Assembly: GCA_965153455.1 (NCBI GenBank)
Contig: OZ234493.1
Span: forward strand, 27,518,213 to 27,582,212
Reading direction: 5' to 3'
DNA length: 64,000 nt
Source of the DNA: Sphagnum compactum
Lineage: Eukaryota; Bryophyta; Sphagnopsida; Sphagnales
The position numbers were made by a program, and so were the translations under genes. The notes under the pieces are model-generated. The model did not search any database, was not told where the DNA came from, and saw only the letters and a program-made list of their open reading frames with translations. This document shows, in pieces, positions 36,661-48,863 of the stretch (within the stretch, counting starts at the first letter, position 1; each line of letters starts with the position of its first letter).

Positions 36661-37504
36661 TATGGTTAGGCTACAATGTGCTTTGTGGAGTTGTTGGCCA
36701 TGTTTTTGCAAAGGCATGATTTTTTTACTTGTGTTTTTCAATCTATTGAATTCAACAGCTGTTTTACAAGCCAATTACTTTTATCTCCATGATATTGGCA
36801 TGTTGTGGCCACTCCCCATAGTCTAGTTGCAATGATTTCTCCTTGCATGAATTTTTTAAATTATAATTGTATGCTAACTTGGTTGGTTTTGGAAGTCACT
36901 TGTGTTGGGAAGGCCAGTCTCAAGGGTTCAATTCCATTGCAAGCGCTTATGTTTTTAGTGTTATTGCAAACTTCATATGTTGTTTGTCTTCTGTTGAAAT
37001 AATTTGCACTCTGCGATAATATGAGTGTGGGAGCAATTAATTCTCTAGGTCACTTTTGTTCCTGTACCTGTTTTTTTAGTGCATTCAAATGATTGTTCAG
37101 TGCCTGAAAATTCTACAGTTTGCTAGATTCTAACAAGAATGTTTCACACATTGCCATAATAACTCCAAATGCTATTTAAAAATAGCCCAAAAACTCTAAG
37201 TTCATTTGAATGAATAGCCAGTTGTTTTGACCTTTAGATTTTGAGGAGGTGCCAAATAATTCATCTTAAGAATTTAAGTGGCAGCCACATTGAAATAAAG
37301 AATGTGCTTCTGAAGCCAGACCGAACTCCTACGCCACCTTGCTTTTAGGGTTTTGACCAGCACCACATGCACTTCAGAGGTTGCCTCCACTGGCTCCTTA
37401 GCAAAAATGAAAAAAAATAGTTTGATTCATTCAATTCTTTTGAGAAAAATTGAATCAGGCAAATGGCAAACTAAGGGAAAACAATTGCAGCAGTACTTTT
37501 TTTT
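36661..37504. other. Intergenic DNA, no gene recognised
   Basis: AT-rich with short frames only. Confidence 0.45.
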
Positions 37505-37745
37505 TAGGCTTTTCTCTATTGGCGAAATTTCGCCTAAAAGCGAAATTCAAAATTCGAAAATCAAGTGATTTTGGAGTTTTCCAATCGCCAGAATTGAGGG
37601 AAAAAAGTAATAAAAATTTCCAGATTCTTATACTTGGTTTTTAATGTGTAGCAAAAATATAGAAACTTGATTAAGGATTTTTATTTCAAATTTAGTTTAT
37701 AGGCATATTTAGCTAAATCATACTAGAGATGATCGCCATTTTTTC
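37505..37745 (+). repeat. TTCGCC / TATAGCCAAATTTGGCTA dispersed repeat, copy 3
   Basis: Opens with GGCGAAATTTCGCC, a palindrome, and ends with TTTAGTTTATAGGCATATTTAGCTAAATCAT. Same block order as copies 2 and 4. Confidence 0.55.
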
Positions 37746-38022
37746 TCCATCTTCCTGTGGATGATAGCCACTTTGGCTACAAATTTGCAAATTCTTAAAT
37801 AAAAGCTCTGGACTGCATTAACAACTAGGGGCAAATTTAATGTTAGGTCTCGCAAGGTACAATCCTTCCATTGTTGTATACTGTACTTACACCTATCTTT
37901 TTCTTTTTAAGTTCTCCTTTACCTCTTAAAGATTATCTTTATTTTGAAATATTTCTTTTTAGGACCACGTGTGATCAGTTACAACACTAGGACTAAATAT
38001 AAACCCCGTAAGCTAAGCTTTT

Positions 38023-38635
38023 CTTTACGTACCTATCTTTTAGGTACCTAGCACCTTCAGGAAACTTGACATTACCTATCTGTTACATACCTAAAGCCAT
38101 TATGAAGCTTGACTTTTCTTTACATGCCTATCTTTTACATACTTAAAGCCATGAGGAAGCTTCACTTTTCTTTGCATACCCGTCTTTAACGCACCGAGAA
38201 AGTTTCGGATGATTGGGTTTTCTTGTCTTACCTATCTTTTACATAACTAAACCCATTAATTAGGAAGCTTGGTTTGCCTTTACATACCTGTCATTTAAGT
38301 ACCTAAACCCATGGGTTTTTTTAACATATCTATCTTTTACGCACCTAAAGTCATTAATTAGGAAGGTTGGCATTTCTTTGCATACCTAGTGCCTTCAGGA
38401 AGGTTGGCATTTCTTTTCAAACCTATCTTTTACGTACCTAAAACCATTAGCAAGCTTGACTTTTGTCTATGTACCTTTCTTTTAGGTACCGAAAGCCATT
38501 ATGAATCTTGACTTTCCTTTTCATACCTAAAGCCACTAGGAAGTTTGGCATTTCTTTACGTACCTATCTTTTAGGTTTCTAAAGCTGCTAGGAAGCTTGG
38601 CTCCTCTTTACGTACCTATCTTTTACGTACCTAGC
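38023..38635 (+). repeat. GTAC-rich minisatellite of about 13 units directly upstream of the cold-shock gene
   Basis: A unit approximating CTTTACGTACCTATCTTTTA followed by CGTACCTAAAGCCATTAGGAAGCTTGAC(T)TTT. Anchoring on CCTATC or its variant gives starts at 38032, 38075, 38127, 38179, 38231, 38287, 38329, 38385, 38422, 38474, 38526, 38563 and 38615. The commonest spacing is 52 bp, with shorter units of 37 and 42-43 and longer ones of 56. About nine GTAC tetranucleotides occur, mostly as ACGTACC or GGTACC. The last, best-conserved unit abuts the gene leader. Confidence 0.88.
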
Positions 38636-39561
<926 letters not shown>

Positions 39562-40559
39562 AAAGAAGAAGAAGAAGATGGAGAAGCAAAGCGGTTTCCA
39601 TTCATTGAAGAGACGAAAATGCTTCTTCTTCTTCTTCCTCTGCGGGGGCAGCTCAGGTGTTGTTGGGTGGGGAAAAGACTCTGCTCCCTGGTCTCTCGTT
39701 TGTAAGGAATAGGGTGAATTCTGACTGACCTTATGAAACTCCGTCTGCAGGCAGACAGCTGCAGTGAAGTTTGTTTCCAAGTGCACTAGCTTAGTACCAA
39801 ACCGGATTTTTCCGACGCCAATCTTCAGCTTGGGAAATCATTCTAGTCCCAGGGAAGTGTATTCGAATCTCAAGAAAAAACAAAAACAGATAAAAAATTT
39901 TGTAGGCTTTTTAGCTCCGAAAAAACTTTGTAGGATTCATTGTGTGATGGCTTAGTACTTTGTGTGTCAGCTATTGAACCCTTTTTTCAGCAGCTCTTTT
40001 TATGTAAGCAGTAATGAAAGAAATCCACCCTGAGCTTGAGATCAATAGAATGTCTTGCATATAATTCTCAAATGTTGTTTCTGGACATGATGACGACAAT
40101 GGTGAATTCTCAACTAAACCCTAAACCCTAAACCAATACGGCTTGCCTTGCTATTGCATCCTTGCTGACAGTCTGCTTCCTTTCCTATAGCGACTTGTGA
40201 GCAGAACATTTTTCCCTGTATTTTGTCCAAAAGATGAGCTTGCATATAATCATAGGGGACTCACCAAGTCAGATTTGTTGACTTTTTATTTGCAAAATAT
40301 ATATTAAATTTTCACTCGAATTTTGGATGGGCATTTTTCATCAAAATTCATCACATTCTCTTTAGACATAAAAGCATCCCAAAATCTCAACATATATCTT
40401 TCAGCCATGATCCTCAACCCAATTTCTTGATTCCATCAGATTTTATGTTGGTACCAATGTTGTTTAGTTCTTATTTCAAAAGGAACCTTTGATCTCGATT
40501 CTAATTTTATTTATTTTTGGATAAAACCTTTAGTTCAATCTTGAGACCAAGCGATTCTT
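39562..40559. other. 3' flank of the cold-shock gene
   Basis: Likely 3' UTR to around 40040. A short telomere-type run, three CTAAACC units, stands at about 40114-40134. Otherwise no gene. Confidence 0.5.
40114..40134 (-). repeat. Interstitial telomere-type motif, three units
   Basis: Reads CTAAACCCTAAACCCTAAAC on the plus strand, that is TTTAGGG units on the minus strand, matching the plant telomere repeat. Confidence 0.7.
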
Positions 40560-40770
40560 TGACTGGCGAATCTTTCGCCAAATTTTTACGTGAAAAATAT
40601 GATTTCAATCTAAACAAAGGATTTTGAATGAAAAAAAAAGACCCAAATTCGCCCGACTTGAATATATACAAGGATTCTATTTTTTTTCTACTTTCAATGC
40701 TAGTATATAGCCAAATTTGGCTAAATTATTTTCTGGATGATCATCATTCTGGCTACATCACAAAATCCTT
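40560..40770 (+). repeat. TTCGCC / TATAGCCAAATTTGGCTA dispersed repeat, copy 4
   Basis: Opens GGCGAATCTTTCGCCAAATTT and later has CTACTTTCAATGCTAG and TATAGCCAAATTTGGCTAAA, whose core AGCCAAATTTGGCT is a perfect palindrome. Best preserved copy. Confidence 0.65.
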
Positions 40771-41399
40771 AAAAGAAACCCTGCTTGAGACTGGTTCTTG
40801 GGATTTATTAAACTGCATTGATAAATCATTATTAAATCAGACTGGTAATGACTTAATAATGATTTTTGATCATTTTCATAAAAAAATTAAAATCGGTTTT
40901 GTTCAAGACCAAGTACAATTCAATCTCATTACACATGTCTAAATAATTTTTGTGTATAATATTATTAGTTTGTTTAAATCGTGTACACATTTCAAAATAA
41001 AAATTATGTACAACAATTCAAATGCAATAACTGTTTCAAATGTGAGATCCAGTTTTTGGAAAATATTAAATCAGCCAAAGAAATTGATTGCGACTGGTAC
41101 AAAAGTATTGCTTGACATGTTGAAGCTTTGTAAAAATCTAAAGCCCTTAAATGAGAAGAGAAGAAATGTATAAGGTTTTTATTTTAGGTTTCATTATTTA
41201 TTTGCACAACTATGGGCATAATTAGTTGTGAGATAGTTCCTTCTAACATGGTGGTGGGTTTGGATTGCCATAGGAAGCAACACAAAGTCCAGTGGCAGCT
41301 GGAAGAGTTTAGTGTTTTAGAGATTCTGTTTAATATGGCTACAAAGAAAAAGCTAAGAAGGCCAAATGGGTTTGAAAGGTTGTTAAAGTACTATGTGAA

Positions 41400-44000
41400 G
41401 TTACTTGATTCATAGAGCAATGGGTCACTCCTAAACTTTATAGTGAGCTTCTATTGGATATATTTTCATCATGGGTGACCCCATTAAATGGCAAAAAGGA
41501 TCATCCTGACTTCTAGTGTGTATATTGTGGAGGGGAATGGTCAAATAAGTTATAACATTCTGACCATAGGTCTAAAGGGTGCCCGAATGGTCCCATTGAC
41601 CTAAGAACAAATAAACCCATCTCTATCCCAATGTTTCCCAATTTGGTTAATGCCCAACTATCGAAAGAGTTGAAGCGACAGATTGAGAACAATGATGCTT
41701 CTTTGATGGCCCCAAAATTACAAAACAAGTTATCAAAGAGAACAAGTCGGTTCCTTCAAGTGATCAAGACACAAGTACCACTATTGGTAGTGTAGGTGAG
41801 ACCACTCTTCAAGTATTGAACTCATTTGACAATGTAAAAAAGTCAAATAACAAAGGTGAAGAAAATATCAAAGGCCTTGACATTTTCCAATACATGCCAC
41901 TACAACAAAAGATTCATGGAATAACAAGTTTGCCTCATTCGAATATGGGAGGGGAGAATGAAAGTATTTGAGATTCCTTCATACCTCCATCCATCTCCAT
42001 TGCATCCAAATGTTGTTTTACGGGAGTTACACAATTTGAGAAACATTGAAGGTGGATGAAACCATTACTTCAAACTTGTAGAATTTGAGGCTAATGAACA
42101 CGTGACAATCCCATGGGAAAGGCTTGTACTTATGCCAATCAAGCTACAACCTAGCTTTGTTTCACTTGCTTCCATACCTGTTGAGGAAGTTCAATTGGGA
42201 GAACTCTTCCTTGGATGATTTCAAGGCCAGGGCTTGCAAACTATTAGACTTGTCTGGAAGGATGGGATGAATGGGTTGATGTTGTTTATGGCATCATTTG
42301 GGTTGTGGACTCACAAAGACCAAGTAAGCTAGTCATTGGTTTATGAAATCAATGGTTTAAGGTTCATTGGTTTTCTACCATGTCACATATCACTTGGTTG
42401 TATTATTCTATAACCTGTTTACCTTGGTTTGATTCCTTTGTAAATATATACTTATAATTTACAACTAGTCTCAAAATTCAATATGTAAATTTCATTCTAT
42501 TTATTTTCATGTGTAGCACTTTCTACCATGTCACATGATGTAACATGCTACCATGGTTAGATTCTACTATAAAACCTTATAACATATAGTCCATTTTTTC
42601 CCTTTTGGCTCAACTTCTAACTTTCATTTCATTTATTTTCCTATGCAGCATTGTTGTATTGAGTCCCAATGAAATGTAATGAACATGGCTGTTAGTCATG
42701 TGATAAACCCTACAACTTTGAACAACGAATTCAAAACATTGGTTGAATAGGTGGAGTACAAGTTACTTGAACAAGATAATAAGAAGCTTGAAGCCCAATG
42801 GTGGGAGGAACGTGAAAAAAAGATTGCTACATATGTTGAAGACAAAATGCAAGACTTTGATCAAGTTGTTGCTCCAAAAGTTGAATGAAGAAAATGGGGT
42901 CACCCACTCTTTCACATCTTCACAACAATTCCGTCATTGTGGGCTTTTGCCCAACCTTTCCTTGGACACACAACAACAATAAGGCCATAACCGTATGTGA
43001 TGGAATTTGTAACATGGAAAGGGTTGGTATATTCTACCCAATCCCATGGTGTGCAAGGTTTCTTAAACTTTACACATTCTCAAAAAGGATAAACATTCCT
43101 CTAGTTCACCTGTTGCATGGTGGTATTGAAACGAATTGAAAACAATGGCTTTCTAAAGGACTCAACGGCAAGCAATGGCAAACAATCTTGGCCATCATGC
43201 AAGAGGAGGGGCCCACGTTGTTTGTAGGTGGGGTGGGGTCATTGGCTTAGGAGGTTTGGCAAGTCCAAGTCTAGAAAGAATTTGAACACTTGACAAATTA
43301 CTCAACATGGTGGCCAAACTTCTATACTTGGTCACAAAATGTCATATTGCAAGCAGTCTAAGAATTTATAGTCATCAACATGAAGGATTTCATCAATGGG
43401 TGGCAAATTCATGAATGGGGTGCACTTGGGAATTCTTTTGATTCCACACTCACAAAATGGTTGATGCAACAAGAAGACATTGATCTTGGTTGGATTATTG
43501 TTAAAACAAGTTAGAAAATTGTTTTTGAAGTTATTAACAATGTGTCATGTGTACCATCATGTATCATTCTACTCACTTGCTAAAACAAATCGTAACATGC
43601 AATGGCTAGTTCATGGGATGTGGTGTAACATGGCAACCTTTTAACATTATAACCCATTTTTTTGTAACTTGGGTTTTTATAATTATTACCAATATGTAAT
43701 GTGTAGCATCATGCATGTAGAGTCTAGTCTTGTTATAATAAGATGTAACATGTGGCTAGTTTATGGGTTGTAATGTTACATGGCAATTTTTACCATTATC
43801 AATTTTTTCCTAGGTATTGGGTTAGGAGGCATTCCAAGTTTTGAATCAATGGAATGTGAATCAAAGGGCAGCCACATGGAGGAAAATGAAGGATTGTCAC
43901 ATGCAAAGGTACCTAGCTGGGGAATGATTGTTTGTGGGGCGAGATGTTGAAGTCACCGACAGTAATGACCATACCTGTCGTGATGGTGTTTCAAATAGGA
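41400..44000 (+). pseudogene. Decayed coding sequence of unidentified origin, probably a mobile element
   Basis: Several plus-strand stretches read like protein but in different frames and broken by stops: a cysteine/histidine block (VYCGGEWSNKL, then HSDHRSKGCPNG) near 41515-41590, LQNKLSKRTSRFL near 41725, GLDIFQYMPLQQKIHGI near 41870-41925, FIPPSISIASKCCFTGVTQF near 41975-42040, and LTNYSTWWPNFYTW near 43290-43330. I do not recognise the family. The zinc-finger-like start suggests a transposon-derived or domesticated DNA-binding protein. No terminal repeats were located. Confidence 0.4.
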
Positions 44001-45510
44001 TTGTGCACGAAACATGTGATGATAAGGACATGCACCCTTGCATTACAACTGGGGAGGATGGTCAATTAGGAACCATTGCACTAATAGACCACAATTTGAC
44101 AAATTAATAAACAAACAATTACCCAAAGTTACCAAAAGATACCCAATTCCAATCAAGCCTAGCCTTTAGACAATTGGATAATCTCATGAAGTCTAAACCA
44201 TAGTCTAAACCAATGAGCTGGATGTACATATGTGCTTTGCATCCCAAGGCCTTGATTGTATAACCAATGTTGATTGGCTAGCAAGAAATCTCAACACACA
44301 ACTTGCATTAGCAGTTGAGTCAATATCTGTAGATTATACATTGTCTAGTGCGGTGCATGCTCTAACCATCAACGATGTTTGTAAATAATTAGAACAATCA
44401 TTGTTCATGATTACACCACAGTCACCTATTATGCCTAGGAAAGACAAAACACTACAATATTTGCAACAAACATTAAGGTAATTACACTAATAGAAATTGG
44501 CCAAAATGTAACCAATTTCTTTGCAATTACATGCGACTATTAGTTATTTGCAACTACATTTGGACATTTTTGCAACCATTTTTTGTGTTGGTCATATTTG
44601 CGACTACAATGCAACTAGTTTGCAACTATTGTGGTGTTCATCCTTCCATGTGAACAAAAGTTTAGTTTTCATCCAAGAAGAACAATTTATGTCCCATTAA
44701 TTGCAAATGTGACCAATCTAGTTGCAACCTTTTAAGTATATAAAGGTGTATTTTGTGAATTTAAAAAAATATAGTTGGGTGTATTAGGATTTATAAATGC
44801 ATATTTTGAATGTGTACAAATAACCATATTAGATGTGTATTCAAATATTATTATTATCATAAATGGCCTTGATATTATGGTTACATTAAATGGTATATAT
44901 TTTGAATATATCGTGCAAAACTTTACAAACATGAAGAAACCCTTTCCAAAACCTTCCTAATATTTCTTTGAGTGCATAAATAAAGCTTTATTCAAAAGAC
45001 CAATTGATTGCCTTAAACCTTGGAAACAAAAAAAAAAAACATGTTTGTAGAGAAAAGACATAAAACTAGATGAAAACTAGAAAAATATAAACTTATGCAA
45101 AAGATTTCTTACCAGGTTGAAAAAATCCAAATGTAGATGCGTGTAGGACCTCTCTTGTCTAAGATTACTCAAATGAAGCAATTGCTTGCAAAATAATTCA
45201 CAAGTTTTAACTCTAACTAGGAGATTAAACAAGTTTGATGGAGTCCAACAACTCTAACAAGTTTGATCAACATAGTACGAGGAGTTTTAGTTGTAGTTCC
45301 AATGATCTATAATAGTTAACCAAGGAGCTCTATGTGCAAATGCTCAAACGATTTAAAAGAGTTAACTGTAAAGTTCAAAAGAAAAAAAGGTGACGAACTT
45401 GTGATGTGGGTGGGCACCTCGTGATCGTATCTAGATTGCAAAACCCTACCTAGGGTAATACCATAGCATAGGTGGGCATAGGCGAGTGGGCAAGACTGAG
45501 TTTTCAAAAG
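44001..45510. other. AT-rich intergenic DNA
   Basis: No gene recognised. The phrase TTGCAACTA or TTTGCGACTA recurs several times between 44490 and 44730 without a fixed period. Confidence 0.45.
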
Positions 45511-45586
45511 TGATAGTTTTATTTCTTATGATGGATAGTATTAATTTCTGATAGTTTTATTTCTTATGATGGATAGTATTAATTTC
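45511..45586 (+). repeat. Perfect 38-bp tandem duplication
   Basis: Positions 45511-45548 and 45549-45586 are identical 38-bp units starting TGATAGTTTTATTTCTTATG. Identity indicates a recent event. Confidence 0.9.
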
Positions 45587-48139
45587 ACGAATAGTCCCAA
45601 TAAATTGAGGCCACATATTGACATTTGACCAACCCTATCCTTGGGAAACCATTGAAACTTTAGCGCCCTTAGCTCCTATGATTGTGTTTTTTCCCTTATG
45701 TTATTTTTTTAATCTTTAAATAGCTAGAAACATGGCAAGATGAACAACCATGTCTCTTTAATGAATGATCAAGATGATATTATTACTAACAATTGTTATT
45801 GTAGCATGTTTCTTTGTTGAATATTTTTATGCCATCCATGAATGCCTTAGTAAAATATTGTCCAGTATATAAGGGTGCTTCCACAAATATTTTGCAGCCA
45901 TGGATCCTAACAAAATAAAAAAGCTTACCTAAGCACTAATATCGAGCTTGAAAGTTACAGGTTTGGCATTCTAGCTCTAGTTTCACACCCTTTGCCGAAA
46001 TTGCTTTCAATAATTCAACCAACACTTTTAAAAAACTTGATGTATACAAGTTGAACTCTTTTAAAGACAAAAGCCAAATTAGTGATGCACAATAAAGCTG
46101 ATGATGATTGGTGAAACTTGTATAATGATGGCAATGGAAATGATGGTACACAAGCAAATAACTTTTATGTTGCATTAGGGTTTAGGTTCCAAGACTTGTA
46201 GTAAGTTTGGGCTTCGCAGTAGTCTTGATGCGCAGGAATAGGGTTTGAAATGACTCCAAGTTACGTGATGGGCTCATGGGATAGTGAAGTGGGATTATGT
46301 GATGGTGGATAATCTGCATCCCATGGATGTCATGGCAAGGGGTCGGATGTTACGTGGGATAGACTTGTAACATGCCTACGTGGCCAAAAATTGGGATCAC
46401 AAGTTAGAGGAATTTGCCTATTTTGTTGATGTCATGCAATGTTAGCGGTACTTTTATACTGGTCACGTTCAATTTCTTTGGCCGATTTAATATTTTCCTC
46501 AAGTTTATTATTATTATTTGATAAAATTGTAAATATCTACTTATAGAACTTGAAGCTAGTATAGGGTAGCACCCATGGTTCAAAATCTAATTTAATATTG
46601 GAAGAAGGCGAATTACTTGATTCAGTTCTAATGGTGGCTTCAACAAAACATGAAACCTCTAGTGTGGAGATCCCAAAACTTACCAACATTGTTTGGTGCC
46701 TTATGCTAACTATTAGAAGGTTGCTAACAAAATGACGATCAAAGGTTATGGCTTATAGCTTGTAACCCTATAGCTTATCAATGCATCGAGATTTTCATTT
46801 GGGTCGGTTATGTACCTTGAATTGTTATAGTAACCAATGCCAATAATTACATTAAATGTACATGGAAAATTCTATGAAGATTGTGTTGAGTGTTTTCCTC
46901 ATTTGTGGGAATGTATCTCATGTCCAAACAAAATGTGATAAGTTTCAATGAAAATGCCCATCCAAATTAAAACTTGATTTCTTCATTTAAATTTTAAATG
47001 ATTTTAGAACATTCAAAATTATGAGAAAATAAAATTACATTTAAAGATAGGAAATCCATGAATTCATCCATTAGAATCCATTTTGTCCATGGACTATATA
47101 ATGTCACCTATTGATCATTCCCTTTCCAAGTTGCATGCCATCTTCATGTTTGTTTGTTTCTTACTAATTAACAAATAATAACCTTGGAAAGTTTGTACCT
47201 TTTTGTGATCTATTGGAGCAACACAAATGTCTATAGTCTACATGTAGAGATCCATGCCTATGAGCAAACCAATATTTGGTACTTGGGCCCATTGATCTTT
47301 TAGTGTGCTTGGTGCCTTCCTTTTACTATAAATTTTTCTCATTAGTCCTACTTCTCAAATTCAAACAGTAAATCGTCTCAAATCTTTCTTTGTTTTGCTT
47401 TATTTATTTATTTTGTAAGATAGATTTTTGATTTTCTCTGAATGTTGCAACTCTAGTTTCTTGATAGTTTATGACTATGTCAAAGATATTAAAAAACCCT
47501 TAACCATTTGTGTTACATTTCTAAAGCTTGTTGAGAGTGGTAAATGGTAGACTTATGTATAGCCAGAAGATGTGTGCTATGTGTACTAGTTTCTAAATAA
47601 TTTCTTTCTTTATCTTGTAGCAACAAGCATAGTAACATTCTTGAAAATCTTGAGACTTGAAACAATGTCCTTATATCAAAACTAATATTTTTGTATTTGA
47701 TGAATTGATATCACCGAGAGATTAAAAGAAAATATATGATCTCAATGCAAGAGAAACAATATGTATAAATGGAGAACCGTGAATAAAGAATACACAAACT
47801 TGTCATTGAAAACATTCTCAATACTTTGCAATTTGATGATTCAAAAAGCATGTTTGGAATTGTCACGTGGTTAAGGTTCTTTACCCTAAAAAAATCATTG
47901 CATATATCCATTTATTCTTTGGCCATGAGACAACTGACCCGGATAATGCTTCTGGCCTGAGTGCATTATCCTATACATCCATGATCAAATGAATCACAAA
48001 CACAGATATCATCCACTCATCTGCATTCATGCATCATTTATCTCCCTCACCCTCAAGCAAAGTGCACCCAGTCAATTATAATGAATTCTTTTTTATAATT
48101 CTTAAAGTTTTTTTTTTTTTTTTTGAAATTTGGGTTACT
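45587..48139. other. AT-rich intergenic DNA, no gene recognised
   Basis: Short frames only; a poly-T run ends the block at about 48109-48124. Confidence 0.45.
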
Positions 48140-48640
48140 ATACTTTTTGCACATTACCTAATACCAATCCAATCACCTTCAATGAAGTGAACCCACTGCC
48201 TGCCCAGTCCATTAAAAAAACCAAAAACCAAAACCAAACCTTAAAATATTTTATTTTATTTTATTTTGAAAATCATTTTGGTCTATTAGGTAGGTACATA
48301 AACCAATCCAATCAGCTTCAAACCAAAGAAAAACAGTTCTTAAATTTTTTAAAAAAAAATTCTAATTAAAACTTAGTAGGTACATGAACCAGTCCCCAAT
48401 CCATGAATTCATCTTCAAACCAAGTTCACACAGGTTCTAGTCCATGAAAAAGGAAAAAATAAAATAAAAATTATTTATAAAAAAAATTGGTTCATTTATT
48501 TGATTTGGTAGGTAAGTATAAACTTTTGTACATGCCAATGCAAAAAAGTATTTTATTCTTTTTCTTTAATATTGGTTTATTAATTAGGTAGATAAGTAGG
48601 TACAAACTTTTGTACATGCCAATCCAATTACCTTCACACA
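48140..48640 (+). repeat. Degenerate TAGGTAC / CCAATCCAAT repeat upstream of hydroxypyruvate reductase
   Basis: The phrase TAGGTAGGTAC(A) or a variant followed by CCAATCCAAT(C/T) and ACCTTCA or GCTTCAA recurs near 48150-48180, 48283-48320, 48375-48410, 48505-48545 and 48588-48635. Two copies include ACTTTTGTACATGCCAAT. Spacing is irregular (85-140 bp). The block ends about 230 bp before the start codon, so it probably lies within the promoter. Confidence 0.55.
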
Positions 48641-48863
48641 TTTTGGGCTTTTGCAGATAAGGCCCCCACCACAAACCCTAAGTTTGGATAAATTCCCATT
48701 TTGAAAGGTAGGTAGCAAAGGGAGCGGGGGGGAAAGGGAGTGAACGGTGGGGGTGGGTACCTAAGTAGGGGGATGAAACTCGAGAGTGTAGTTTTCTTCT
48801 GTTCACGAGAAAGGCCACAAGAGGAGAGAGGGAGCGATCAGAAGACGACGGTGGCGAAGCGCG

